Source of the DNA: Adineta steineri
Taxonomy: Eukaryota > Rotifera > Eurotatoria > Adinetida > Adinetidae
DNA: 64,000 bases
Direction: 5' to 3'
Assembly (NCBI GenBank): GCA_905250115.1
Contig: CAJNOI010000061.1
Location: 434,001 to 498,000, forward strand
Of the stretch, positions 26,101 through 39,148 are shown piece by piece. A program made the position numbers and the translations under genes. The notes under the pieces were generated by a model that searched no databases, was not told the origin of the DNA, and worked only from the letters and a program-made list of their open reading frames with translations. Position 1 is the first letter of the stretch. The number at the start of each line of letters is the position of its first letter.

Positions 26101-29100
26101 TTTATTGGATAATTATCGTAAAACAATTGATGGTTTTAAACAAAATAATCTTCAAACATTATCTCCCGAAAAACAAACATTACCTGATGTTCAACAACGT
26201 TTACAATCGATTGAACGTCGTTATATTGAATTACTTGAATTAGCAAAATTACGTAAACAAAAATTACATGATGCTATATCATTATTTCGTTTATTAGCTG
26301 ATGCTGATAATGTTGAAGCATGGATTGAAGAGAAAGAACGATTCTTGGCAACATTAGATCCAACACAAGTTAATGATATTGAAGAATTAGAAGTTATTAA
26401 ACATCGTTTTGATGGTTTTGAACGTGATATGAATTCCACAGCATCGAAAGTTGCTATTGTTGGTCATCAAGCACGTACATTAGTACAAAATGATCATCCA
26501 AATTCACAAGAAATTTTAGATCGTATTAATAAATTAAATCATAATTGGGCACAATTAAGACGTTTAGTTGATCGAAAACGTGAAGATTTAAGTTCAACAT
26601 TTGGTGTACAAACATTTCATATTGAATGTAATGAAACAATATCATGGATACAAGATAAAATTCGTATTGTACAATCAACTGAAGATTTAGGTAAACATTC
26701 TAAACCAAAGTATTTTTCAGTTCGAATCTACCTAAATGCATTTTATGTCAAATAAAAAAATCAAATAATATTAATTATTTGAATTCATAATATAGAATGC
26801 AAAAATCATATTTGGATGTTAGTCACTGAACAAAGATTCCGATATATTCCCAATTTTGTTCAACAGAATACTATCCTACATATTCAATATATTTTTTTGT
26901 TTTGTTTTATTGTAGGTCGTGATCTTGGTGGTGTCATGACAATGCAACGTCGTTTAAGTGGTTTAGAACGTGACATGGCTGCAATACAATCAAAACTTGA
27001 TCAATTAGAAAATGAAGCAACAAAATTAGAAAAAGATCATCCAGATGAAGCACAAGATATTCGTACTAAAGTTTCACAAATCAATTCTGTTTGGTATGAA
27101 TTAAAAGAAATATTACGTCGTCGTGAAGAATCTATGGGTGAAGCAGCTGAATTACAGAAATTTCTTCGTGATCTTGATCATTTTTCTGCATGGTTAACAC
27201 GCACACAAACATTAGTTGCAAGTGAAGATATTCCAAATACATTAAATGAAGCTGAACAATTATTGAATCAACATCAAACAATCAAAGAAGAAATTGATCG
27301 TTATGGTCCTGATTATGGACAAATGAAAGATTATGGTCATCGTGTTATACGTGATGCTGATACAACGGATCCTCAATATATATTTTTACGTGAACGTTTA
27401 AATGCATTGGATGATGGTTGGAATGAACTTGATCAGATGTGGCATCAGAAAAAGAATATGTTAACTGAAGCCATGCAATATCAAATGTTTATCAGAGATT
27501 CTAATCAAGCTGAAATTTTATTAAATCATCAAGAAGCTTATTTAGCAAGAGAAAAAGAACAACAACCAAAATCGTTTGATGATGTCGAAGTATTAATTAA
27601 AAAACATGAAGATTTTGTTACAACAATGACAGCTAATGAAGATAAAATACAAGGTGTCTGTTCATTTGCTCAACGTTTATGTCAAGAAAATCATTATTTA
27701 GGTAAAAAATATTTATATATATTAGATAATTTTATTTCGAAATCATAATCTTTCATAACAAAAAGGGCATTTATTCAGTTCACTGTTATAGTTAAAACAT
27801 AACAAATTATGACGTCTTGATCGATCTATACTATTCTCATTTATCGTCTAGAAATAATATATATATATACAAGTAACGCTCGTCCGATGACTCGCTGAGC
27901 TCTTTCTCGTAGAAATACATCCTCTTCACATTTACTGGAAAAAAAATTGAAAACTTTACTCTCCTCTGTTGCTCCTTACTCTTAGCACACACTCGCATCC
28001 TATTCAGTAGTAAACGCATATCAAAACATATTTGAGCTATCAGCACCAGTGGTTTGTCGAACTAGCCTTTAACGAATAAGTGAAGTGTTAGTGATCATAT
28101 AGTCAAGAAAGCCAGCAGTTTATGATCACTACACTCTGCACTACAAGCAGGGAAACATTTGGATACCCAAAAACTCCGTTTCTATCAGTCCACGTCACTT
28201 CCACAACTGGCATCCCTTCCCTTCAGTAGTCTGAAAAATTGGTATTTGATATTTTTTTGACCCTGCGGATACACAGTCAATCAGATAATTCATGTTTACT
28301 GGACTTTTCTCTACGAGAAAGAGAAGAAAACATTGGAGAAATTTTTTTAATATTCTTTGAATTTTTTTAGGTGATCGTATTCTATCTCGTGCATCTGTTA
28401 TTAATGATCGTTATGCTGCTAATCGTCAATCAGCTCTTGAAATGCATGATAAACTTCATGAATCACTTAAATATTTTCAATATGTTCAAGATTGTGATGA
28501 TTTGAAAGAATGGCTTGATATGAAATCTTTACAAGCACAAGATGATACATATCGTGATACAGCTAATATTCATACAAAATATCTTCGTCATCAAGCATTT
28601 CAAGCTGAAATAACTTCCAATAAAGAACGTTTATTAGCTTTAAAACGTCATGCTGAACAATTAAAAGAAGAACGTCGTCAACAAATTGATCCCACTTCAA
28701 TTGATCAACGTATAACTGAATTAGATGATACATGGTTAAATCTTGAAGATATAACACGTGACAAAGGTGAACGTTTATTTGATGCTAATCGTTCGAAATT
28801 ATTTCAACAATCTATTACAAATCTTGATGAATTTATGCTTAATATTGAAAAACATTTATATGCTGGTGAACCAACTACAACACCATCATCTGATCAAACT
28901 GATGGTCAAACTCTTGCAACAGGTTTAACATCATCAACAACAACAACAACTACAACACTTGAACCATTAGAAAATAATTTAACTGCAACAAATCTTCTAT
29001 TACTTAAACAAACAACAATTGAAGAAGAATTATTAAAACGTCAACAACAAGTTGATGAATTACGTGTTCAAGCTGAAAAATTAAAACAATTAGAACCTGA

Positions 29101-31998
29101 AAAATCCGAAGAAATTGATACCAAACGTTTACAAGTTGAAGAAAAATTTTCCAAACTTCTTCTACCATTAGAACAAAAGAAATTACGTTTAGAACAACAA
29201 AAACATCTTCATCAATATTTTCGTGATATTGAAGATGAACAAATATGGTTAAGTGAAAAACGTCATTTATTACAAACCTATTCCGATTTAATATTTAATA
29301 ATAAACAACAAACATTAATGAATGTACAATTATTAAAACGAAAAAATGAATCATTATTAAAAGAAATTGAAAATCATGAACAACGTCTTTTAGAACATTT
29401 AGGTAATGAATATACACGTATAAGTCAAGATTATCCATCACGTTCAGAAGAATTTCAAGATCGTTTACAACAATTATCAGAAAATTATATTCAATTAAAA
29501 GAAACAATTAAACAACGACGTGAACATATTGAATTATTAGAAAATCTCTATCAATATTATTATGATTTAAGTGAAGCTGAAGCATGGCTTGGTGAACAAG
29601 AATTATATATGATGAGTGAAGAACGTGGTAAAGATGAATTAGCCACACAAACATTCATACGTAAACAACAAACAATGGAACAAACAATTGAAAATTATAG
29701 TGATATTTTACGAGAATTAGGTGATAAAGCTAAAAATTTAATACAAGATATTGAACAATCAAATTTATCACGAGATTTAATTAATGAACATCATGATTTA
29801 ATTAATAAACGACAAACACAATTAGATAAATTATATGCTAGTTTGAAAGATTTATCTGTTGAAAGACGACAACGTTTAGAAGAAACATTAAAACTCTATC
29901 GTCTTAATAGAGAAATCGATGATCTTGAACAATGGATTTCGGATAGAGAATTAATTGCTGGTTCACATGAACTTGGACAAGATTTTGAACATGTTACAAT
30001 GTTACTTGATCGTTTTGCTGCATTTGCACAAGAAACTGAACAAATTGGTAATGAACGTTTACAACATGCAAATGATATGATTGATATATTAATTGCAAAT
30101 GGACATGTTGATTCCGCACAAATAGCTGAATTAAAAGATACATTAAATGAATCCTATCAAGATTTATTAGAAATGATTGAAACACGTTTACAATCATTAA
30201 AAGCATCATGGGAATTACAGAAATTTTTACATGATTGTAAAGAAATCTTATTAGCTATGCAAGAACGTAAAAATACAATACCTGATGAAATTGGTCGTGA
30301 TCAACAAAGTGTCCAACAATTATTACGTAAACATCAACAATTTGAAACTGAATTAGTTCTATTAGCACAAGATATACAACGTATACAACAAGAAGCGAAG
30401 CGTTTAAATGGACGTTATGCTGGTGAAAAAGAAGCTGAAATACGACAACGAGAAGTTGATGTATTAACACAATGGAAATTATTACAACAATTTGTTGATC
30501 AACGAAAACGTCTATTAAATGATTATGAAGATTTACATCGATTCTTTAACTTAACCCGAGATTTAAATATGTGGATGGATGGAATGATAAGACAAATGAA
30601 TAATAGTGCTAAACCACATGATGTTAGTGGTGTTGATTTATTAATGAATAATCATCAAAGTTTAAAAGCAGAAATCGATGCTAGACAAGAAAATTTTACG
30701 ATGTGTGTTAATTTAGGTAAAGATTTAATAAATCGTCGTCATGCTCGTTCAACTGAAGTAAAAGAAAAATGTGTACAATTATCTATGTTACGTGATCATC
30801 TTGATGATACATGGCATGAACGTTGGGAATATTTACAACTTATTCTTGAAGTTTATCAATTTGCACGTGATGCAGCTATTGCTGAAACATGGTTAGTTGC
30901 TCAAGAATCTTATTTAAATAATGAAGAACTTGGTGAAACATTAGATCAAGTTGAAAATTTAATAAAACGTCATGAACAATTTGAAAAATCATTAATGGCA
31001 CAAGAAGATCGTTTTAATGCTTTACGTAATTTAACAACATTAGAAAAGAAACGACAAATGCCACCAGTTGAACCACGTCAAAGTCGTTTACCAATTTATT
31101 TAGAAGAATTTAAAACATGGGAAGAACGTGATGCTGAACGACCAACAGCATCAGCTGATAAAGCATCAAAATTAAAATCTACAGTAACAGAAGAAAAAAC
31201 AGTTACGGATAGTAGTGGTCGTCCAACTACATTACCAGGTAAACAACGTTCTAGTCAAGATTATGAATCAACAAGTGGTAAACAACATCGATCAGAATCT
31301 GCTACACGTTTACCAACAATAAAAGAAGGTTTGTTAACACGAAAACATGAATGGGAAGGACATGAACGTAAAGCAACACATCGTGCATGGGAAAAATTGT
31401 ATTGTGGTTTAACAAGCAATCGTTTATCATTTTATAAAGATGCTAAACATTTAAAATCAGGTCGAACAGTTAGTGATGATCTTCTTTTTGATTCATCAAC
31501 TAATGTTTCTCAAGCAACAGATTATCGTAAAAGAACAAGTGTATTTCGTTTAAAACTTCATGGTGGTAATGAATATTTATTTCATGCTAAAGATGATAAT
31601 GAAATGAATGAATGGATTTCATCAATTAATAATTGTATATCATCATTACCAACAATGATTAGCTCAACTACAACACAAATACCATCTGTTGCAATAACAT
31701 CACCACCTATTGGTATTAGTACGTCATCGACAAGTTCTCCTAGACATCAACAACAACAACAACAAGTACCAACAATGACGACAAGTACATCAGGTAAATA
31801 AGAAATTATTATTGTTATTTTATATTATTAAAATTTTTTAATTTAGGTGTTGAAATGACACAACCATTATCAAGTGCAGAACAAAAATCTCGAACATTAC
31901 CAAGTCAATCTAGTACATCTGTGGAACCAAGTTCAACTCAACAAGCAACAAGTGGAAAGAAAAAATCAGGTGGATTTTTTTCAATGAAAAGAAAATGA
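20110..31998 (+). CDS. Beta-spectrin (non-erythroid type, with C-terminal PH domain)
   Basis: The model has nine exons: 20110-20120, 21748-22188, 22917-23858, 24269-24533, 24590-25062, 25798-26690, 26916-27701, 28371-31793 and 31847-31998. All phases agree and give about 2461 residues (human beta-II is 2364). Two calponin-homology domains come first (about residues 68-295; [26 protein letters not shown]). A long series of spectrin repeats follows (W-rich helices such as [20 protein letters not shown]). A PH domain is at about 2255-2365 ([20 protein letters not shown] and [12 protein letters not shown]). The Lys-rich tail ends in [10 protein letters not shown]. The protein pairs with alpha-spectrin, binds actin through the CH domains and forms the membrane skeleton. 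The first exon supplies only 11 coding bases and is followed by a 1.6-kb intron. The single 3.4-kb exon carries most repeats. The CH1 region is shared with other spectrin-family members, but the PH domain settles the call. Confidence 0.95.
27870..28330. other. Compositionally odd insert in a beta-spectrin intron
   Basis: The 669-base intron 27702-28370 has a central part richer in C and G than its neighbours. A 14-base sequence, CTCTTTCTCGTAGA (about 27901-27914), recurs inverted near 28308-28321. This could be an old inserted element with short inverted ends, but the similarity does not extend further and no target duplication was found. Confidence 0.3.
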
Positions 31999-32679
31999 AC
32001 AGAGAATGATTTTTTGATGTATAAAACAAATATTCCTCTTTGACTTAGAACAAATACAACAAACAACATATTTCTCAAATCCACCCAAAATAAATACAAC
32101 TACATCATATATATCTCCTAGTCAATATAGATCTCTCGTTCTATGAGATGATTCTTTTTTGTTCTTGTGTTTAATTAATGGGTTCTTTTTATTTCTTCCG
32201 TTCTATTATTTACCATCACAATATGTTGCTGTGCTCAGATTTCTTCTTTTTTTCTTTTTCTTCTTTGCTTATGTGTTTTTTTTCCTTCTTGCGCATACAT
32301 ATATATATATAATTATATACATATACATATTGAATTATACATAGTTGTTCTTTAACCCCATTTATTTCTCAGTAGATTTGAAACATTAAGAAAAGAAAAG
32401 TTAACACCCTGTTGTTGTTGTTGTTTGTTTCTTTTGTTGTTGTGTGTGCTGTTCAATGGTGATTTTGTCTATCTTAATTTCGTTTTTTTTTACATTATTT
32501 TTTTTCTCTTCTAATTCTCTTAATGCTCATGTATGGGTGTATTCGTTGTTTCGCTTTTGCGTTCGTCTTTATCTTTTCTCATTTTTTTTTTGGCTGAATT
32601 CACATCATCATTACTTTCTACTTAAGAAAATAAAAAAACAAAAAAAAGATTTGAAATTTATTTAATAACATATACATTA

Positions 32680-33173
32680 GTGACGCTAAACCTCGGGATG
32701 TATAATACTTTCCAACGGTTTGTTTATTAAACCTTCAAGTTGTTTCTTAGTGTTAATTTATTTTGCAACAGAGGAGTATATAGCAGACATCTGTTGTTCG
32801 TAATTCTATGAGATCCTAGACATGCAATTTCTCAAGGCAGTCTCATCGTCTGTTAATTATTAACTAATCAATGATTCAATACAATTATTTTTGTGCAAAA
32901 AACTATTTCAAAAACGTTACGAAATTGCTTTGCATGCGAGTCACAAGATTGAAAAGGAATAAAAGATCAGTAGAAGTATTTCTTGAAAAAAGTCGATCAA
33001 AGGTAAGAAACAACTTGAAAATTGTCAGTATTGATGTATAGGTAAGCAAAGGTAAGATTAGTGTGTGAATCATAACTTCATACTGTCTCAGTGATCATAG
33101 TTTTTAAGCTTTACGTCTGGCAAAAATTATCAAGCTACAGGGAAGTATTATACATCTCAAGATTAATGACCAC
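32680..33173. mobile_element. MITE-like element with imperfect terminal inverted repeats
   Basis: The left end (GTGACGC...) and the reverse complement of the right end (GTGGTCA...) share about 25 of 34 positions, including 13 identical bases ATGTATAATACTT. The element is flanked on both sides by TA, the target duplication expected for Tc1/mariner-type insertion. It is about 494 bp, has no coding capacity and lies between genes. The match is imperfect, so this would be an old copy. The superfamily is inferred from the TA only. Confidence 0.55.
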
Positions 33174-33540
33174 TATATGTAATCAAACTATATATGACAT
33201 TTACTTTATAGAAAAATGGGGATGACTAGGAACATACAATATTCTAATTAATTCAGTTATTGTCCTATAGAAAAAAAAAGTGTGTCAAGTACATCTGAAA
33301 TTGTTCATACAATTACCAAGTTAATAAGATCACACTTATAAATTCATGCTTCTTCCTTTTTTTTCTTTATCAACAACGCAAAAAAAAACACTCCATATTT
33401 CTTGTCAATGTCTCGAGTCGAATTACAGGAAATAACCTTTAGTATATTTTATCTTTTAGTTTGATCATTGTATTAACATTTCTATAGCCTTTTAATCATA
33501 CTAAAAAATCAACTGTCAATGAGTAAAAGTCAAAAAATTG

Positions 33541-33616
33541 TTTTTCTGTCAAAAACAGTATATATATACATATATAATTTTTTCTGTCAAAAACAGTATA
33601 TATATACATATATAAT
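33541..33616. repeat. Perfect 38-bp tandem duplication
   Basis: Two identical 38-base units (33541-33578 and 33579-33616) lie head to tail. Each contains the small palindrome CTGTCAAAAACAG followed by a TATA-rich stretch. The perfect identity suggests a recent slippage or repair duplication, or a short assembly artefact. Confidence 0.8.
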
Positions 33617-34055
33617 ATTTTCTTATGGTAATATTTTCCTGTAAAAATATACAAAGAATAGTTATCATTAATTATAACAAAATTGTTGCTCGACAATTTA
33701 GATAGTTCATTATTTAACTCACGCGATATTTTAAATACATTTGTGAAAAGAACAAAATGTTTTTAACAATTAGTGAACGACTAAGATCGACATCTTATGT
33801 TAACTAGCGACATCAATAAAAGAGGTCTAAAAGAACACAATGATTCGACAAATTTTATCACCCGATTATTATTTATCTGTTATTTGATGTCTTCTACAAC
33901 AATCTGGCGACATAACCATTCACACTCATTAAATACTTTTTTTTTGTTCTTTTCTTCGTTCTAGTATTTATTATTTTCTCCTCATCAATCTCGAATAGAA
34001 AAAAAAAGAAAAACTAATAATATATTTCCATGCAGATTTATATTTATGATTTTGA

Positions 34056-37000
34056 ATGGAACATGCGCCGTTAGTAAATGACGATGATGAAGCTAATGAA
34101 TGTTTATCTTCTGATGAATTTGAATTAGAACCACGAAATATTTCTAAAAAAACAACAGACGAATTCAAATTTAAAACTAAAACCAAAACAGAAAAAAATA
34201 TGGGTGTATCATGTTCATCAATATTATCCATATGTCGTAGTAAAGCACATAAAACTCAACCACGAAATGTTATGATTAGTCGACGTGATCTAAATTCCAT
34301 ATGGTATCCAAAAAATGTTATTAGAAATCAAAAATATAATATCTTAACATTTATTCCACTTGTTCTCTTCGAACAGTTTCGTTTTTTTCTTAATCTTTAT
34401 TTTCTTGTTATGGCATGTACCCAATTTATTCCTATGTTTCGTGTTGGTTATTTATATACATATTGGGGTCCACTAGCTTTTGTGTTATTTGTCACTATGT
34501 TACGTGAAGCTTATGATGATATTAAACGAGCATATCGAGATAAAGAACTGAATTCACAAATGTATACTTTATTATGTAGTAATGGAAGAAAAAAGAAAAT
34601 TCCAAGTTCACAATTGCAAGTATCAGATGTTATTATTATACAAAAAAATCAACGTATACCAGCTGATGTCGTACTTTTGCAAACATCCGATAAATCAGGT
34701 AAATTTATCATTTAACAGAAAATAAATTCCATTGTATTTCATATCCGTAAGATTAACTTTGTTGCATGTTAAAAGATGGTTCTTTTTTTATATCATGCAA
34801 TTTACTTCAATCCTACTTCCTATTTTCTTGATCATACATTAAACCGGAATTAATCTCAATGTAGAATCGGAAGAAATTTATATCCATATAAGTAGTAGAG
34901 AATACAATCTTCAATTCTCTGGATATACAATATATATATGTCGTTGAAAATAAGAATTATCATTAATGTCATATATTAAAATCTCCAGAGAATACTAGGA
35001 AAAAAATTATTCTGAATTCTGTCAATCATATATTCCCTTACATCTATATATATATATATATTTCAGGTACATGTTTTATTCGTACTGATCAATTAGATGG
35101 TGAAACTGATTGGAAATTACGTATAGCAGCTCCACTTACTCAATCCCTTGAAGATCTATCTGTTTTAATATCGGAAGCAAGTGCAACAGCTAAAATACAT
35201 GCTGAACCTCCTAGTTTAAGTATACATGAATTTAATGGTGTTATATCATGGAAACAAGATGAACCATTAACAGTTGAGAATGTCTTATGGTCAGGTACCG
35301 TTCTGGCAACAGGCGAAGCTAGTTGTTGCGTTATATATACTGGATCAGATACACGTATGGTAATGAATACAAGTAAACCACGATCTAAAGTTGGTTTACT
35401 TGACATTGAAATAAATACATTAACAAAATTATTATTTGCGGCACTCGTTCTTTTATCAATAGTTATGCTTCTGTTAAAAGGTTTTCGTGGACCATGGTAT
35501 AGATATTTAGTACGATTCTTTCTCTTATTCTCATATATGATACCAATCAGTCTTCGTGTTAATCTTGATATGGGTAAAACAGTTTATGCTTGGTTTATAC
35601 AACGAGATAAAAATATTCCAGGCACTGTTGTACGTACAAGTACTATACCAGAAGAATTAGGAAGAATTGGTTATCTTTTATCTGATAAAACTGGTACATT
35701 AACACAAAATTTAATGATTTTTAAACGTATACATTTGGGTACAGTTTCATATACAAATGAAAATCATATTGAAATATCAAATTTACTTAAACAACAATTA
35801 AAAACAATTACAACACCTATACATGAGAATCATCCACCAATTATACCATCTGGTAAAACACGTAATGTTGTTAAAAAAACTGAAGCAACAAAAGTTCCGG
35901 AAGCTGTTAAAGCATTAGCTTTATGTCATAATGTAACACCAGTATTTGAAGAAAAAACATCCACATCCTTAGATACATCGGCTCGTTCAACGGAAGAAAG
36001 AAATGCGAATACATCTATTATACCTCGCATATCAATCACTGGACGTGGTGGTGATATTAGTTCTTTACCAGATACACCATTAACAGGTGCAACTTCATTA
36101 AATACTACAGATGCATCAGATTTAACACAGTTATTACCACCTACAGGTATGTTCATGTAAAAAAATTATTTTTAGTTACAGAATTTCTTTTCGCGTGAAA
36201 AGAGAATATTAATAATAATAATAATCTACCGTCTTTTAGAAACATCGAAAGGTGGGCCATATATATTTTAATAATAATTTAGTTTTAGTTTCGCTTGAAA
36301 AAGTTTTTTCTTACATATATATATATAACTACGTGCTGTAGCTATGATTTTAATGAGATCATGAAGACAATCTTTTTTTTCCATTTATAAATGACGGAAG
36401 TAAAATAATAACTGATTTTTGCATGACAAATAAACAAGTCAAAAAATTTGCTTCCGCATGTTAAAATAATAAAGACGATAAACAGATAGAAAATGTTAAA
36501 GCTTATAAATGACATTTTTTTTATATCAATTTAATTAGAATCTAAAATAAATTCATAAATAATTTTTTCTTCTTAGATGTTACATATCAAGCTTCAAGTC
36601 CTGATGAAATTGCGTTAGTTGAATGGACTGAACAAGTTGGTTTAACTCTTGTTCATCGTGATTTACAATCCATGACATTACAATTAAATTCAACTCAACA
36701 AATGTTACGTTATCAAATCTTACAAATGTTTCCATTTACATCGGAAACAAAACGAATGGGAATTATAGTTCGTGATGAACAAACGAATGAAATTATCTTT
36801 TATTTAAAAGGTGCTGATATTGTTATGCAAACTATTGTTCTATATAATGATTGGTTACAAGAAGAATGTTCAAATATGGCTCGTGAAGGTTTACGTACAT
36901 TAGTTGTTGCAAAAAAACATTTAACATTAGAACATTATCAAGAATTTGAACAACGTTTGACAAAAGCACGTTTACAAACTATTGATCGTAATCGTCGTGT

Positions 37001-38895
37001 TAATGAAGTTATTGAAACATTAGAACGTGATATGGAATTATTATGTGTGACAGGTGTTGAAGATAAATTACAAGAAAATGTTCGACAAACATTAGAAACA
37101 TTACGTAATGCTGGAATTAAAATATGGATGTTGACGGGCGATAAATTAGAAACAGCAACATGTATTGCTAAAAGTTCGAAATTAATTGGACGTGATCATG
37201 ATATATATACATTTAAACAAGTAACAACAAGAGAAGATTGTTTACAAGAATTAAATATGTTTCGAAGAAAAACTGATGCATGTTTAATAATAACAGGTGA
37301 TACATTACAAATATGTTTATCTTTTTATGAAAAAGATCTTATGGAATTAACAATTCAATGTCCTGCTGTTGTTGTTTGTCGATGTTCACCAACACAAAAA
37401 GCAAATGTTGTTGAATTATTAAAAAAATATGGAAATCATAGAGTACGAGTTTGTGCTATTGGTGATGGAGGAAATGATGTTAGTATGATACAAAGTGCAG
37501 ATGTTGGAGTTGGAATTGTTGGAAAAGAAGGTAAAATTTCATAAAGAAAAAAAAAATACATTCAAATGAATTATTTTAGGTAAACAAGCATCATTAGCTG
37601 CTGATTTTTCCATTAATCAATTTTCATATCTATCACGTTTATTACTTGTTCATGGTCGAAATAGTTATAAACGTTCAGCAGCTTTATCACAATTTGTTAT
37701 GCATCGTGGATTAATCATAAGTGTTATGCAAGCAATATTTTCATCAATATTTTATTTTGCTTCAATATCACTTTATCAAGGTTTTCTACTTGTCGGTTAT
37801 GGAACTGTCTATACAATGTTTCCTGTTTTCTCACTTGTATTGGATAAAGATGTACGATCAGAAATCGCATTAACATATCCTGAATTATATAAAGAATTAT
37901 CAAAAGGAAGAAGTTTATCATTTAAAACATTCTTTCTTTGGGTTTTTATTTCAATCTATCAAGGTGGAGCAATTATGTATGGATCATTTCTTTTGTTTGA
38001 TGATGATTTCATTCATGTTGTTTCAATTACATTTACTTCATTAATATTAACAGAATTACTTATGGTTGCTCTTACTGTAAGTAAAAACTAAATTTAAGAT
38101 TATAATTGAGTATATTCTTTTTCTGAGAATTCCAGAAAAAAGGATTTGTAGTAAATGACAGATTAGAAATTAAATTTCTGTAGCAGACAATGATAAACAT
38201 TTTTATTCAAGGTGATCATTCTTTCTAATTAAGAAAGTAATATGAATAAAAATCAATATCTTTAGTCAAGCATACTTTACATTTCTATTTCTTATTTGTA
38301 ATACAATCGAAACTCAAAAAGATTGTGTTCACATAACGACACATTGTCTTATTAGATAAAGAAGCAGAAAAAAAATTATCATCTTTCTTAGATACTTAAT
38401 ATTTTCAAGATTTCTTTTTTCTCTTATCTTTTGTGAGATTCTTTATTATAAGTATATAAAAGCTAATAGTACTATTTCCTGAATCTATATCAAGAATGGA
38501 TTTTACAATAGAAGACACGTCTGACCTTGAAACACTTTCTAATATATAACTAAGTCGAATGATGTCATTATCAAATAATATTAAAAAAAAATCTTCTCTT
38601 TTCTTTTTTTTTTTTTTGTAATTTTATATTAATATTATTTTTCTTATTATAGATTCGAACATGGCATCCATTGATGATTCTTGCACAATTATTAAGTCTT
38701 GCTTGTTATGTTCTTTCATTAATTGTTCTTAAATCCCATTTCGATCCTGAATTTCTCCAATCCTGGGATTTTATATGGCGTGTACTTCTTGTTACATTAA
38801 TATCATGTTTACCACTATATATCCTAAAATTTGTTCAAGTAAAATGTAAACCTCCCATTCAACAGAAACTCATGCAATATGCTACATTAAAATAA
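34056..38895 (+). CDS. ATP9: P4-ATPase of the ATP9 (Neo1) subfamily, putative phospholipid flippase
   Basis: Five exons (34056-34698, 35067-36146, 36577-37530, 37580-38076, 38653-38895) join in phase to about 1138 residues. Matches to ATP9A/B are strong: [20 protein letters not shown], the actuator loop LDGETDW (Asp225 on), [17 protein letters not shown] and [20 protein letters not shown]. The phosphorylation motif DKTGT starts at Asp421, and the hinge motif GDGGNDVSM starts near residue 870. All catalytic residues looked for are present. ATP9/Neo1 enzymes act in Golgi and endosomal membranes and, unlike other P4-ATPases, do not need a CDC50 subunit (family knowledge). An acidic N-terminal extension and a Ser/Thr-rich insert after the P-site (about residues 455-580) make it slightly longer than human ATP9A. 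RCE1 starts 253 bases downstream on the same strand. Confidence 0.94.
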
Positions 38896-39148
38896 ATGAA
38901 ACGAACCATCTATTCATCGATAATTCTTTTTTTTTTTGTTTGTTTTTTTTTCTTTCTTGAGGGATGTGTCGATTTTGTGCGACAGTATTTATTCTTTCTT
39001 TCTTTCGTTTCTCTTTGCTCTTTATCCCGTCTATTCAAAAGCATGTGTGTTACAGTGAAGATAATATAATATATATATATATATGATGATGGAGAAGTTT
39101 TAAAAAACAAATCGATCAATTTATTGTTATTTCTTATATTCTAGATAA

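Larger units (their letters stand above)
31999..34055. other. Intergenic region between beta-spectrin and the flippase gene
   Basis: The first 650 bases are T-rich 3' flank with poly-T and TA microsatellites. A MITE-like element (32680-33173) and a 38-bp tandem duplication (33541-33616) follow and are listed separately. An acceptor-like GCAG at about 34033-34036 precedes the flippase start. No coding exon was seen. Confidence 0.55.

Noticed and set aside
24780-30470. Multiple minus-strand frames of 60-96 codons
   Set aside because: All are antisense shadows of beta-spectrin repeat exons.
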